A program made the position numbers and the translations under genes. The notes under the pieces are model-generated. The model ran no database searches. It saw only the letters and a list, made by a program, of their open reading frames with translations, and had not been told where the DNA came from. Shown here in pieces: positions 33,236 through 43,202 of a DNA stretch of 64,000 nucleotides; the first letter of the stretch is position 1; the number at the start of each line of letters is the position of its first letter. Origin of the DNA: UBA4742 sp963773335. GTDB lineage: Bacteria > Actinomycetota > Acidimicrobiia > Acidimicrobiales > Acidimicrobilacustridaceae. The stretch covers positions 1 to 64,000 of the forward strand of contig CAVZAT010000004.1 of assembly GCA_963773335.1 (NCBI GenBank). Direction: 5' to 3'.

Positions 33236-33850
33236 CTAGATGACCACCCACAGCGCGTCGGGCTCGACCTCGATGGTCACCTGGCGTACCCGGGCCACCC
33301 GCTGCCCGTCGAGCCACAGGGTCTCGGTCCTCCGGAAGTCCAGCTCGATGCGCCCCACCCGTGCGGTGCGCAGGCCGGGATGGGGCAGGTGGGTGCCCGT
33401 GCGCACCCGGGCTCGGGCCTGGAGCAGGTCCCCCAGGGGCACCCGGCCGTCGGTCACGTCCAGCCGGGCGTCGCCGGGATGGGCGCGGGGCCCCAGGTCC
33501 CAGTCCCCGAGCCATTGGGCGTTCATCACGGCCACGGCCCGGCCCAGCCATCCACGGTGGCGCATCACCGCGTGGGCCACGAACCAGTGCCGGCGCCCGT
33601 CCGCCAGTTCCACCCGACCCAGGTCCACCGGGAAGCACATGGCCTCGGGCGAACGGAGGCGGGGCTCGTCGCCCGGCCCTCCAAGGGTCTTGCACAGGTC
33701 GCCGCCGAGCAGCCCCAGGGTGGGTACCGGCCGGTCCTGGGCCCGAGCGGACTCGACCGCAGTTCGGGCTTGGGCGTCGCTGTGGACCACCACGCCGTCG
33801 TCGGGCAGCGAGCCCGGGCCGCCCCAGGCCTCGCCCTTGCGAATGGTCAC
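33236..33850 (-). CDS. protein resembling the C-terminal domain of YegS-type lipid kinases
   Basis: In this 204-residue protein the region from about 105 onward follows the beta-sandwich domain of diacylglycerol and sphingosine kinases: MNAQWLGDWDLGPRAHPGD, RVRTGTHLPHPGLRTARV, TLWLDGQRV and a final IEVEPDALWVVI. The N-terminal nucleotide-binding kinase domain with GGDGT is missing. The function is therefore unclear. GTG start overlaps the helicase stop as GTGA. Confidence 0.5.
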   Translation of the reverse strand: MTIRKGEAWGGPGSLPDDGVVVHSDAQARTAVESARAQDRPVPTLGLLGGDLCKTLGGPGDEPRLRSPEAMCFPVDLGRVELADGRRHWFVAHAVMRHRGWLGRAVAVMNAQWLGDWDLGPRAHPGDARLDVTDGRVPLGDLLQARARVRTGTHLPHPGLRTARVGRIELDFRRTETLWLDGQRVARVRQVTIEVEPDALWVVI

Positions 33851-36431
33851 GGGTCGCCGGCCACCGATGAGGCGGCCACCACACCCCGGAGGATCTGATC
33901 GGTGGCCTGGCGGGCGGTGCGCGCCGTCGTCGGGTCGGGGGCCGCCTCGGCCACCTGCCCCAACAGGTCGATCAGCAGCTTCACGTTGCGCACGAAGTCG
34001 CCCCCCGACAGGTCTTCGTCGGCCAGCACGTCATCGAGGGCCTCCCCCGCGGCCCAGGCGTAGGCCAGGGCGAAGAACCCGGGATCGGGGGGCCGGCTGA
34101 GGGGCAGACCCGCGGCCTGCTCGTCCAGGTTGAGGTCGGCGGCCAGCTGATCCAGTGCCATCACCCGTCGGCGGACCTCGGCAGACGGGAACCACGGCGC
34201 GTCGGGTGGGTTGGGGCTGCGGTGCTCGTAGGTCAAACACGACACCATGCCGGCCAGGCTGGCCGGATCGAGGTCGTCGAGCAGGCCGGTCTCCAGGGCC
34301 TCGGCCACCAGCAGGTCCGACTCGTGGAAGATGCGGACCAACCGCTCCCCTCGCTCGGTCAGCGCCCAGCCGTCGAGGTGACCCCAGGCTTCGAGCAGGC
34401 GCAGCACCTGGTCGAACCGCCGGGCCAGCGACTCGGTGCGGCCCTGGATCTGGCGCGCCAGGTCGGCCACCTCCCGAGCTGCCCGTTCGGCCTGGCGGGC
34501 CGCTCGGAGGTGCTGGTCCAGATCGGGGCACCCCGCCACCGGATGGGCCGGCCCAGAGCTCGTCACCACCGCCTCCTCGTCGTCCACCTCCCGTGTCCGG
34601 GTGTGGACGTCGACACCGGCCAGGGCCCGGGCCACCTCCCGCTGGAACGTCCGGTTGCTGGGCGCGAAGGGCGTGGGAAGGGTGAGGTGGCTCAGCACCT
34701 CGGGCCGGCGGGCGAAGTCGCCGCTGCCCAGGTTCATGACGCGGCGCTGGGCGGTGATCACCCGCAGCCGGACCGTGCCTCCGCGGCGACGGGCCACGGT
34801 GAGCACCGCCACCGGTCCGGCCGACTTCCCGCCCTCCAGGCGGATCACGTCGCCCGGCCGCAGGCGGCTGAGGCCGTCGTCGAGGACCCGCCGGGGGGAC
34901 GGAGTCACTGGGGGCTCGTCTCCCACCAGGTTGCGGTACTCCTGGATGTCCCCCCGTTCGCAGGTGGCGGCTTCCAACAGGTCGCCCAGTGCGGCCTGGC
35001 GCCGGGCCAGGCGCGTCTCGAGGTGCACCACCGCCTGGTCGGCCTGGAACTGGGCGAAGGACAGATTGAGCAGGTGGTGGGCGTCTGGGCCGGGTAGCGC
35101 CGGACCAGGTTGGCCGCCATGTTGTAGGTGGGGCGGAACGACGACGTGAGTCCGAAGCTGCGGCTCGGCCGCCAGCCCGGCCACCTCCCCGAACGAGAGG
35201 AACGGCGACCACAGGACGACGGCGTGGCCGGTGGTGTCGATCCCCCGGCGCCCGGCTCGCCCGGTGAGCTGGGTGTACTGGCCGGGGTCAGGAACTCGTG
35301 GCGTTCGCCGGTGAACTTGGTCAGCTTCTCGATGACCACCGTCCGGGCCGGCATGTTGATGCCCAGCGCCAGGGTCTCGGTGGCGAACACCACCCTGCAC
35401 CAGTCCCTCGCCGAAGCAGTGCTCCACCGCCTCCTTGAACGGCGGCACCATCCCGGCGTGGTGGGCGGCCAGCCCGGCGTGCAGACCGGCCGAGCCACCG
35501 GCTCGTAGCCGAGGACGTCGAGATCGCGGTCGGACAGGGCGGTCACGTGCTCCTCGACGATCTGGTCGATGCGAGCCCGGGCGTCGAGATCGCGCCAGGC
35601 GCACCCCGGCGTCCAGGCAGGCGATCGACCGCGTCGTCGCAGGCCGCCCGGCTGAAGATGAAGTAGATGGCCGGCAGCAGGTCCAGGTCCTCGCAGCTGG
35701 TCGACCACCTCGATGCGGCGCGGCGTGAACCACCGCCGCCGCGGTCGACCGCTGGCCGGCCACCCGGGGTCGACAGGTCGAAGCGCTGGCCGTCGGGGTT
35801 GGCCCGGCCGTCGACCAGGGTGGGGATGAGCAGCGGATCGGGACTGGCCCGGTCGCCCACCATGAACAGGTTGTTCAGCTCGATCGGTCGCTCGGTCTCG
35901 ACCACCGTGGCGGTGGGGCCGCGCACCGTGCCGATCCAGGCGGCCAGCTCGCTTGCGTTGGACACCGTGGCCGACAGGCAGACGAGGCGCACCTCGGTGG
36001 GCAGGTGGATGATCACCTCCTCCCACACCGGACCGCGATAGGCGTCCTGGAGATAGTGAACTTCGTCGAGCACCACCCAGCCCAGGGCGTCGAGCGCGGC
36101 CGATCGGCTGTAGATCATGTTGCGCAGCACCTCGGTGGTCATGACCACGATCGGGGCGTCGCCGTTGACCGCGTTGTCGCCGGTCAGCAGGCCCACCACC
36201 TCGGAGCCGTGCCGGGCCACCAGGTCGTGGTACTTCTGGTTCGAGAGCGCCTTGATGGGCGTCGTGTAGAAGGCCTTGCGCCCCGTCGGCCAGAGCCCGG
36301 GCCACGGCGTGCTCGGCCACCACGGTCTTGCCCGATCCAGTCGGAGCCGAGACCAGGACCGACTCGCCCCGGTCGATGGCGGCGATGCCTTCGCGCTGGA
36401 AGCGGTCGAGCTCGAAGGCCTCCGTGGTCAT
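33847..36431 (-). CDS. helY: Ski2-like DEAD/DEAH helicase, HelY type (ten frameshifts)
   Basis: The repaired protein of about 860 residues is a superfamily 2 RNA/DNA helicase like mycobacterial HelY (Rv2092c). Motif I is SAPTGSGKTVVAEHA, then YTTPIKALSNQKYHDL, DEVHYLQD (motif II), LSATVSNA (motif III), GLAAHHAGMVPPFKEAVEHC, TETLALGINMPARTV and QYTQLTGRAGRRGID (motif VI). The C-terminal 370 residues are continuous. The frame changes lie near 36282, 35760, 35692, 35632, 35600, 35503, 35398, 35288, 35150 and 35092. The start overlaps the tatC stop as ATGA. Confidence 0.88.
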
Positions 36432-37204
36432 CCCCCGGTGTCGGCCTCTGCGGCCTTGCGGGCTTGCTTGGCCTTGCGCCGGTTGAAGAGCCAACCGAAG
36501 ACGATGGCCAGCTCGTAGAAGAGGTAGAGCGGGATGGCCAGGGCCAGCATCGAGAAGGGGTCGCTGGAGGGCACGATCACCGCGGCCACCGTCACGATGC
36601 CCACGATGGCCCAGCGCCGGTAGTGGCTGAGCTGAGCGGGCGTGACCACCCCGGCCATCTCCAGGGCCACCAGCAGCACCGGGAACTCGAAGCCGATGCC
36701 GAAGATGATGATCATCAGGACGACCAGCTTGAGGTAGTCGCTGATGTTGTAGACCTGCTTGATGTTCGAACCGCCCACCGCGTTCAGGAAGATGAGGGTG
36801 GGAAGCAGCGTGATGTAAGCGACGAACGCGCCGAGGATGAAGAAGGTGACCGCGCCGGCCGTGAAGGGCACCGCGTACTTCTTCTCGTGGGGATACAGGC
36901 CAGGGGTGATGAAGCGCCAGAGCTGCCACACCAGCACGGGCATGGCCAAGATGATTCCGACGTAGCCGGCGATCTTGATGCGGGTCAGCAGTGGGGCGAT
37001 CGGGCTGCCGGCGATGATGATGGCGGACTTGTTGGCGCTGTGCAGTGGGTCGGTCAGGATCGTGAAGATGTAGGGGTAGAGGAACCACCCCACCACCGCG
37101 CCGATCAGCACGGCCACGATCGACTTGATCAGCCGGGATCGCAGCTCCGCGATGTGTTCCCACAGGGTCATCCGACCCTCGGCCGCGTCGATGGTGTCGC
37201 TCAT
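36428..37204 (-). CDS. tatC: Sec-independent translocase TatC
   Basis: This 258-residue membrane protein has six hydrophobic segments and the family start MTLWEHIAELRSRLIKS (about 12-28), which includes the conserved Glu-Leu-Arg-x-Arg of the twin-arginine-signal binding site. GLYPHEKKY and the Glu in GFEFPVLL are also typical. TatC receives folded twin-arginine proteins at the membrane. It follows the TatA/B gene by 21 bases. Confidence 0.95.
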   Translation of the reverse strand: MSDTIDAAEGRMTLWEHIAELRSRLIKSIVAVLIGAVVGWFLYPYIFTILTDPLHSANKSAIIIAGSPIAPLLTRIKIAGYVGIILAMPVLVWQLWRFITPGLYPHEKKYAVPFTAGAVTFFILGAFVAYITLLPTLIFLNAVGGSNIKQVYNISDYLKLVVLMIIIFGIGFEFPVLLVALEMAGVVTPAQLSHYRRWAIVGIVTVAAVIVPSSDPFSMLALAIPLYLFYELAIVFGWLFNRRKAKQARKAAEADTGG

Positions 37205-37225
37205 GGGCGGCCGATCGGCGCCCGA

Positions 37226-37648
37226 TCAGGCCTGTGGCGCGTGCGTCGGATCCAGGTCACCGTCGGCCGACGCGGCCGGCATGGTGGACGTCGACGGCGG
37301 TGCATCGGCAACGGGGGCCTCAGGGCTGGGGGTCGGTAGTGGGTCGGCCGGGGTGTTCGACACCGCCGACGACCCCGGGTCGGCGACGGTCGGGGTGACG
37401 GGCCCGCCTTGTTCTAGCGGAGTTGCGGGCTCGTCGGTACCAGGGTCGGCCTGGGCCACAGCCGCCGCACTGGTGTCGGTCACGTCCATGGCCGAGCGCA
37501 GCTCCTGCTGGAACCCCTGGGAGATCCGTCGGAACTCGTTGAGGTACTTGCCGATCTGGCGGGCCGCGTTGGGCAGCTTGTCGGGGCCCAGCACCACGAG
37601 GGCGATGAGCAGCACGACCATCAGCTTCTCCGGGCCCACGTTGAACAT
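37226..37648 (-). CDS. TatA/TatB-family translocase subunit
   Basis: The 140-residue protein has one N-terminal transmembrane helix (MFNVGPEKLMVVLLIALVVL), the Gly-Pro hinge in VLGPDKLP and an amphipathic helix to about residue 55. The start FNVGPEKL, with Glu in front of the helix, is of TatB type, but the usual separate TatA is not in the window. The tail is Pro/Thr/Ala-rich and acidic. Confidence 0.9.
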   Translation of the reverse strand: MFNVGPEKLMVVLLIALVVLGPDKLPNAARQIGKYLNEFRRISQGFQQELRSAMDVTDTSAAAVAQADPGTDEPATPLEQGGPVTPTVADPGSSAVSNTPADPLPTPSPEAPVADAPPSTSTMPAASADGDLDPTHAPQA

Positions 37649-37654
37649 GTGGCG

Positions 37655-37660
37655 ATCCTA
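37655..37660 (-). promoter_or_regulatory. -10 box of the TatA/B gene
   Basis: TAGGAT on the minus strand, 6 nt before the ATG at 37648. Confidence 0.6.
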
Positions 37661-37882
37661 CCGATGCGGCGTCCGTCCGAGGGAGTCGCGGGTCGACTCG
37701 GTGGCCCGGGCGGTGCGTCCCACCTCCTGGCGTACGGAGCGGACGCCCTCGTGGATGGGTCGCAGGCGAACCAGTGCCCGGTCGAGCGCGGCGACCTCGG
37801 CCGCCAGGGCGCGGGCCGCCCAGACGGTTGCCACCGCGGCCAGCGCGGCCAACCCGGACGGGATCAACCAGACCAACGACAC
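37658..37882 (-). CDS. small single-span membrane protein
   Basis: The 74-residue product has one hydrophobic segment (LVWLIPSGLAALAAVATVWA) and a charged helical remainder with heptad-like leucines (EVAALDRALVRLRPIHEGV). No family is recognised. Its end lies in the promoter of the TatA/B gene, so it may be co-transcribed with the tat genes. Confidence 0.65.
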   Translation of the reverse strand: MSLVWLIPSGLAALAAVATVWAARALAAEVAALDRALVRLRPIHEGVRSVRQEVGRTARATESTRDSLGRTPHR

Positions 37883-37889
37883 GCCGGCG

Positions 37890-37895
37890 ATCCTA
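37890..37895 (-). promoter_or_regulatory. -10 box of the small membrane protein gene
   Basis: TAGGAT on the minus strand, 7 nt before the GTG at 37882. Confidence 0.5.
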
Positions 37896-37924
37896 GCGGG
37901 CGGGTCGCCTCTGGCCTTCGAGTT

Positions 37925-38260
37925 CTACCGGTCGAGCAGCTCGGACATGGCGTCCATCAGCCGACGGTCGTCGCTCAACAGGTCGTGGAAGTCGAGCAGC
38001 TCGTCGTGGCTTATGGGTTCGCCGGTGCCGCGGGGTTCACTGAGCTCGAGTGGCGGCGCCCAGGTCTCGTAGATGACCCCCGAGGCCACCAGGAGATCCA
38101 CGGTGCGCGGCTCGGCCGGCTTGACGACGGTCATCAGGCAGACCGGGCACCGGAACGCATAGGTCCCCTGGTTGTCGGCGGTGCACACCCGGACGCGAAC
38201 GTCCGCGGTGGTCAACTCCACGTCCCCGCACTCTGCGCAACTGGCCCGAATTGTCGCCAT
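37925..38260 (-). CDS. zinc-ribbon protein of unknown function
   Basis: The 111-residue protein has four cysteines in two pairs (CAECGDVEL at 8-16 and CPVCLMTVV at 38-46), a zinc ribbon. The C-terminal part is acidic and helical (ISHDELLDFHDLLSDDRRLM). A GAGGAGAGGG ribosome binding site precedes the ATG. It may act with a nucleic acid or as a regulator; nothing more can be said. Confidence 0.75.
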   Translation of the reverse strand: MATIRASCAECGDVELTTADVRVRVCTADNQGTYAFRCPVCLMTVVKPAEPRTVDLLVASGVIYETWAPPLELSEPRGTGEPISHDELLDFHDLLSDDRRLMDAMSELLDR

Positions 38261-38358
38261 CGACGCCCTCTCCTCTGGCTATGCGTAGGGGATCGGCACA
38301 CCTCGGGGGGGTCTTGAGGGACGCGAGGGGGGCCGAATGGCCCATTTCGACCCCTGGC

Positions 38359-38364
38359 TACCAT
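38359..38364 (+). promoter_or_regulatory. -10 box of the glycerophosphodiesterase gene
   Basis: TACCAT followed by 6 nt and the GTG at 38371. Confidence 0.6.
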
Positions 38365-38370
38365 GGGCCG

Positions 38371-39090
38371 GTGCCCACCCGGCTCCCGTCGCTGCGTCGT
38401 CCCCCCATCGCCTTCGCCCACCGTGGGGCCCGGGCCCATGCCCCCGAGAACACGCTGGAGGCCTTCGTGCTGGCCCTCAAGCTGGGCGCCACGGGCCTGG
38501 AGAGCGACGCCTGGCTCACCGCCGACGGCCGGGCCGTGCTCGACCACGACGGCGTGGTCGGCGGTCGGTTGCGCCGCCGCCCGATCGACCAGGTCGTCCG
38601 GGCCGATCTCCCCACCCACATCCCCGAGCTCGACGAGCTCTACGCCACCTGCGGCACCGACTTCGAGCTGTCCCTCGACGTCAAGGACGCCGCGGCCGTC
38701 GACGCGGTGGTGGCCAGCGCCGACTCAGCCGGGCCCGGCGTGGCCGGACGCCTGTGGCTGTGCCACGGGGACCTGGACACCCTGATCGCCTGGCGGCAGC
38801 GCTGGCCGTCGGTCCGCCTGGTCCACTCGACGACCACCCGCAACCTGGTGGGAGGTGCCGAGCGCCACGCCGCCACCCTGGCCGACCGGGGCATCGACGC
38901 CGTCAACCTCCACCAGAGCGAATGGACCGGAGGTGGTGGCATCGCTCTCTACCACCGCTTCGAGCGGCTGGCCTTCGCCTGGGACGTCCAGTTCGAACGG
39001 CTGATGGACGAGCTGTTCGACAGCGGCATCGACGCCCTCTACAGCGATCACGTGGACCGCCTCATGGACGCCTGGAACAAGCTCGACTGA
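38371..39090 (+). CDS. glycerophosphodiester phosphodiesterase
   Basis: The 239-residue TIM-barrel protein has the GDPD motif AHRGARAHAPENTLEAF (about 15-31), with the catalytic His and the Glu-Asn pair, then LESDAWLTADGRAVLDHD (about 43-60) and LSLDVKD. It hydrolyses glycerophosphodiesters to glycerol 3-phosphate and an alcohol. No signal peptide is seen, so it works in the cytoplasm. It is the only plus-strand gene inside the 33-49 kb minus-strand block. Confidence 0.9.
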   Translation: MPTRLPSLRRPPIAFAHRGARAHAPENTLEAFVLALKLGATGLESDAWLTADGRAVLDHDGVVGGRLRRRPIDQVVRADLPTHIPELDELYATCGTDFELSLDVKDAAAVDAVVASADSAGPGVAGRLWLCHGDLDTLIAWRQRWPSVRLVHSTTTRNLVGGAERHAATLADRGIDAVNLHQSEWTGGGGIALYHRFERLAFAWDVQFERLMDELFDSGIDALYSDHVDRLMDAWNKLD

Positions 39091-39117
39091 GGCTGCGGAG
39101 CACAGCGGAGCCGGGGG

Positions 39118-39783
39118 CTACAAGCTGCCCAGGCGGTTGAGGGGCCAGATCCGAAAGAAGGCGCGGCCCACCACCGACGATTCGGGGATGGTGCCGAAGT
39201 ACCGGCTGTCCTCGGAGTCAGTCCGGTTGTCGCCCATGACCCACAGCTGCCCCTTGGGGATCTTGCAGGGTGCCTCGGGGGTGCAGGCCCACTTGCCTTG
39301 CACGGCGACGCTCACCGTCCCGGGGTCCAGGTAGGGCTCATTGAGCTGTTGGTTGTTGATGTAGACGTGGTTGTTGGCGATGGTGACCGTATCGCCGGGT
39401 AGGCCGATGACCCGCTTGATGAGGTCGTTGACGTTGCTTGCGGGCTCGTCCTTGGGTCTGGTGAACACCACCACGTCGCCGCGATGCACGCCGTGGAGCC
39501 GGTAGCTCCACTTGTTGACCAGGACCCGGTCCCCCACGTGCAGCGTGCTCTCCATCGACTTGGAGGGGATGAAGAAGGCCTGGACGGACGTGGCCGAGAT
39601 GAGCAGGGCCACCGCCACTGCCACCACCACCACCACCAGCCATTCGACTGCATTGCGCTTCCACGCCTCGGGCTTGCGGGGCGGCGTGGGCTGGGCGGAT
39701 GAGTCCACCGGGACCGGGGGCTCGCGGGGCGCGGCCGTGGGCCGCTCATCGCCGTCGCCAGGTAGCGGCACAGATGCGGACAT
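39118..39783 (-). CDS. lepB: signal peptidase I
   Basis: This 221-residue type II membrane protein has a Pro-rich cytoplasmic N terminus, one transmembrane helix (about 48-68) and the catalytic domain outside. The catalytic Ser is in FIPSKSMEST (about 71-80), the general-base Lys in LIKRVIGLPGDTV, and the substrate box GDNRTDSEDSR is present. It cleaves Sec and Tat signal peptides. It lies between pafC and the tat genes, a place not occupied in mycobacteria. Confidence 0.95.
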   Translation of the reverse strand: MSASVPLPGDGDERPTAAPREPPVPVDSSAQPTPPRKPEAWKRNAVEWLVVVVVAVAVALLISATSVQAFFIPSKSMESTLHVGDRVLVNKWSYRLHGVHRGDVVVFTRPKDEPASNVNDLIKRVIGLPGDTVTIANNHVYINNQQLNEPYLDPGTVSVAVQGKWACTPEAPCKIPKGQLWVMGDNRTDSEDSRYFGTIPESSVVGRAFFRIWPLNRLGSL

Positions 39784-39864
39784 GCGGGGAGGGTCCTCGG
39801 GGATCGGCGGGCGCCCGGCGAGCCTGGTCGGCGAGCAGCGCCCGAGGCTAGCCGACCGCTCTGG

Positions 39865-40829
39865 TCATCCGGACTCGCCCGCCTGGTAGCGCGCCAGGAT
39901 GCGGGCGGCCGCGTCGGCTCCGGCCCGGCGCAGCTCGGGCGGTCCCTCGGTGACCGACGCCTCCGGTCCCAGGCGCAGCAGGAGGCGCTCCAGCCACGCC
40001 AGTCGCGGTCACGGCCAGGGTGGCGCTGGACCCGCCCCTCCCCCAGCTCTTCGAGAGCCTTCGGTCGGGTACTGCTCGGCCACCCAGCGGGCTTCGGGGG
40101 CCAGCTCGATCACCACCCGGGGGTCTTCGGTCGACGGGCTGAAAACCGACTCGGGGGGCAGGTCGTCCCGCGGGTCGAAGGTGGTGTCGAGCAACTCGGC
40201 GGTGCTGATGCGGTCCAGCCGGAACAGCCGCTCGTCGCCGGCCAGGTGGCACCACGCCGCCGCGTACCACTGGCCCTGGTCGCTGGTCACCCGGTAGGGA
40301 TCGACGACGCGGTGGGTGTGGGTGTCGCGGCCGTAGGCGTAGTAGTCGATGGCCACCTGCCGGTGCTGGCGCAGCCGCGGTCTGCAGGGCGTCGAGCACG
40401 TCGTCGCGCACCTGGCCCAGGCGGACCTCGAGGCTGGCCTCGCCACCCGCGGCGCCGACCGCGGCCGAGAGCTTGGCCAGGCCCCGGGCCAACGGCCCAT
40501 CGGGATCGGCCCCGGGAACGGTGAGCAGGGTGGAGCCGGCGGCCACCAGGGCCACCGCCTGTTCCGGGGTCAGCTGCAACGGGCGGTCGAAGGCCTGAGG
40601 CAGGGTGATGTGCACCTGCCCGTCCTCCACGTACAGCTCGATGAGCACGTCGGGGGTGTACGGGTACAGGCCCACCATCGAGACGGTGTCGAGATCGTGC
40701 AGCGAGCTGGTCGGGATCGATGGCGAAGCGCCGGCAGATCTCCTCGACCGAGGCGCTGCCCTGCGCCGCCACCCACGGCACCAGGCTGAGCAGGCGGGCC
40801 ACCCGCTCCGACGCGCCGGTCCGGCTCAC
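39865..40829 (-). CDS. pafC: WYL-domain regulator PafC (at least four frameshifts)
   Basis: Joined, about 320 residues: a winged-helix N terminus (SERVARLLSLVPWVAAQGSA, EICRRFAIDPDQL) and a WYL domain (VAIDYYAYGRDTHTHRVVDP, GQWYAAAWC) followed by a C-terminal extension ending in ARILARYQAGESG. In mycobacteria PafB and PafC form a heterodimer that activates DNA-damage genes. The frame changes near 40703, 40376, 40050 and 40005. GTG start overlaps the pafB stop as GTGA. Confidence 0.88.
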
Positions 40830-41785
40830 CGAGGGAGCTCCTGGGCCAGGTCCGACAGCCAGGCGACCATCTCCTGGCGCTGCGCCGCGGGGCCGAGCAG
40901 CTCGGCCCGGTCGAGGAAGCCGAGGACGAAGGAGCGGAAGGCCGGCCAGTTGGTCACCGCCACCTCGAAGGTGGCCGAGCCGTCCGGGCCCCACTCGGTC
41001 ACCGTGGCATCGCCCAGCTGGCTGGTGGCCCAGGCCACCTGGTCGCCGTCCACCCGCAGGCGAGCGGTCACCTCGGGTCCTTCGCCCAGGCGCCACGGGT
41101 CATCGGGCAGGCCCGAGCCGGCCTCCACTCGCGTGCAGCCGCCGGGGCTGCCCAGCGTCACCCCGCCGCCGATGCGGTCCAGGCGGAAGTTGCGCTCGTC
41201 GTGGCGCTGGTGGTCATAGCCGGTGAGGTACCAGTGGCCCCGCTGGAACCCCACGCGGTGGGGATCGATGAGGCGGACCTCGTCGTTGTAGGTGAAGGTG
41301 GCCTGGCGCCGCTCGGCGCAGGCCTGGAACAGGGCGGCCAGGTTCGGGTCGGCGGGCAGCGAGGCCACCGCCCCGGCCCCGGCCGGACCGGCACCGGTTG
41401 GATCGGACTGGCCGTCCACCACCCCGCCCAGCTTCCACAACGCGTCGGAGCCGTCGAGCCCCTCCAGGTGGACGGCCTGGCGGGCCAGGTGCAGCGCGGC
41501 CAGCTCGTCGGGTTCGAAGCCCGGGTCGGTCAGGTAGTACCGGCTGCGATCGATCCGGTAGCCCTCGGCCGGCGGGTCCACCCCTTCGATGGCCTCCAAC
41601 ACCAGTGGGACGCCCATCTCGCGCAGGTCGTCCTTGTCCCGCTCGAACGCCCGCCGGAAGCTCAGCTTGGCCTCGGGGTAGCCGGGGACCCGGGCCCGCA
41701 GCTCCTCGGCGGTGAGCGGACGGGTGGTGGACAGCAGGGTGCTGATCAGGTTGAGCAGGCGCTCGGCCTTGTCGACGGTGGCCAC
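40826..41785 (-). CDS. pafB: WYL-domain regulator PafB
   Basis: This 319-residue protein starts with a winged helix (KAERLLNLISTLLSTTRPLT) and carries a WYL domain around residues 165-235 (RQATFTYNDEVRLIDPHRVG, HWYLTGYD, ERNFRLDRIGG), then a WCX-type end. It is intact, unlike pafC and pafA. It begins four bases after pafA, so the three genes form one operon. Confidence 0.93.
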   Translation of the reverse strand: MATVDKAERLLNLISTLLSTTRPLTAEELRARVPGYPEAKLSFRRAFERDKDDLREMGVPLVLEAIEGVDPPAEGYRIDRSRYYLTDPGFEPDELAALHLARQAVHLEGLDGSDALWKLGGVVDGQSDPTGAGPAGAGAVASLPADPNLAALFQACAERRQATFTYNDEVRLIDPHRVGFQRGHWYLTGYDHQRHDERNFRLDRIGGGVTLGSPGGCTRVEAGSGLPDDPWRLGEGPEVTARLRVDGDQVAWATSQLGDATVTEWGPDGSATFEVAVTNWPAFRSFVLGFLDRAELLGPAAQRQEMVAWLSDLAQELPR

Positions 41786-41789
41786 GGCA

Positions 41790-43150
41790 TCAGAGCGAGG
41801 CGATGAGCTTCTCGACCCGCTCGTCGCGGGACTTGAAGGGGTCCTTGCACAGGACCGTGCGCTGCGCCTGGTCGTTGAGCTTGAGGTGGACCCAGTCGAC
41901 CGTGTAGTCCCGCTTGCGCTCCTTGGCTCGGCGGATGAACTCGCCCCGCAACCGCGCCCGGGTGGTCTGAGGCGGGATGTCCATGGCCTGGTCGATGTCG
42001 GCGTCGTCGCACATGCGCTCGACCAGGCCGCGGGCCTGCATCTTGTAGAAGACCCCTCGATCGCGGTTCACGTCGTGGTACTGCAGGTCGAGCAGCGCCA
42101 CCCGGGGGTGGCTGAGGGGCAGGTCCTCGCGCTCGCGGTAGCGCTCGATGAGGTTGTGCTTGATCACCCAGTCGACCTCGCGGTCGAGCTTGAGCGGATC
42201 GTTCTCGATGGCGGTCAGGCAGTGCTCCCACATCTCGAGCGCCTTGGTCTCGAGGGGGCTCAGCTCGCGCTTCTCCGCGTAGCTTGCAGGGCCCGGTTGA
42301 GGTACTCGCCCTGGATCTCGAGGGCACTGGCCTCGCGGCCGTTGGCCAGGCGCACCCGCCGGCGGCAGGTGATGTCGTGGCTGATCTCGCGGATGGCCCG
42401 GATCGGGTTCTCCAGCGTCATGTCCCGCAGCACCACGTTGGGCTCCTCGAGCATGCGCAGCAGGATGCTGGCGGCCCCCACCTTCAGGAAGGTGGAGTAC
42501 TCGCTCATGTTGGAGTCGCCCACGATCACGTGCAGCCGCCGATAGCGCTCGGCGTCGGCGTGGGGTTCGTCGCGGGTGTTGATGATGGGCCGGGACCGGG
42601 TGGTGGCGCTGGAGATGCCCTCCCAGATGTGCTCGGCGCGCTGGCTCACGCAGAAGGTGGCGCCCCGGGCCGTCTGGAGGACCTTGCCCGCCCCGGCGTA
42701 GATCTGGCGGCTGACCAGGAACGGGATCAGCACCTCGGCGTAGGTGCCGAAGTCGTCGCGCCGGCTGGTCAGGTAGTTCTCGTGGCAGCCGTAGCTGTTG
42801 CCGGCCGAGTCGGTGTTGTTCTTGAACAGGTAGATGACGCCCCGGATGCCCTCCTCGCGCAGGCGCTGCTCGGCGCTGGCCAGGAGCTGCTCGAGGATGC
42901 GCTCGCCCGCCTTGTCGTGGACCACCAGGTCGTAGATGGAGTCGCACTCGGGCGTGGCGTATTCGGGGTGCGAGCCCACGTCGAGGTAGAGCCGGGCGCC
43001 GTTGGCCAGGAAGACGTTGCTGGACCGACCCCACGACACGACCCGGCGGAACAGGTAGCGGGCCACCTCGTCGGGGCTGAGCCGGCGCTGGCCGCGGAGC
43101 GTGCAGGTGACGCCGTACTCGTTCTCGAGACCGAAGATGCGGCGCTCCAC
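41790..43150 (-). CDS. pafA: Pup-protein ligase PafA (frameshifted)
   Basis: The repaired protein has about 452 residues, the normal length. PafA phosphorylates the C-terminal Glu of Pup and joins it to substrate lysines. It has MERRIFGLENEYGVTC at the start, LKVGAASILL, the ATP/metal segments KNNTDSAGNSYGCHENYL and INTRDEPHADAERYRRLHVI, and the C-terminal KERKRDYTVDWVHLKLND. One frame change near 42282 divides LNRALQ from YAEKRELSPLETKALEMWE. GTG start with its own -10 box. Confidence 0.95.
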
Positions 43151-43156
43151 GGGGCC

Positions 43157-43162
43157 ACGCTA
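43157..43162 (-). promoter_or_regulatory. -10 box of pafA
   Basis: TAGCGT on the minus strand, 6 nt before the GTG at 43150, so pafABC can be expressed apart from the proteasome genes. Confidence 0.6.
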
Positions 43163-43202
43163 TCGGGACGCGACCCCTGCGCCCGGCACCGGCGGCCCGG
43201 TA

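Noticed and set aside
34031..35212. Arg/Gly-rich minus-strand frame inside the helicase gene
   Set aside because: It is a shifted reading of the helicase C-terminal half, whose proper frame is continuous and conserved there.
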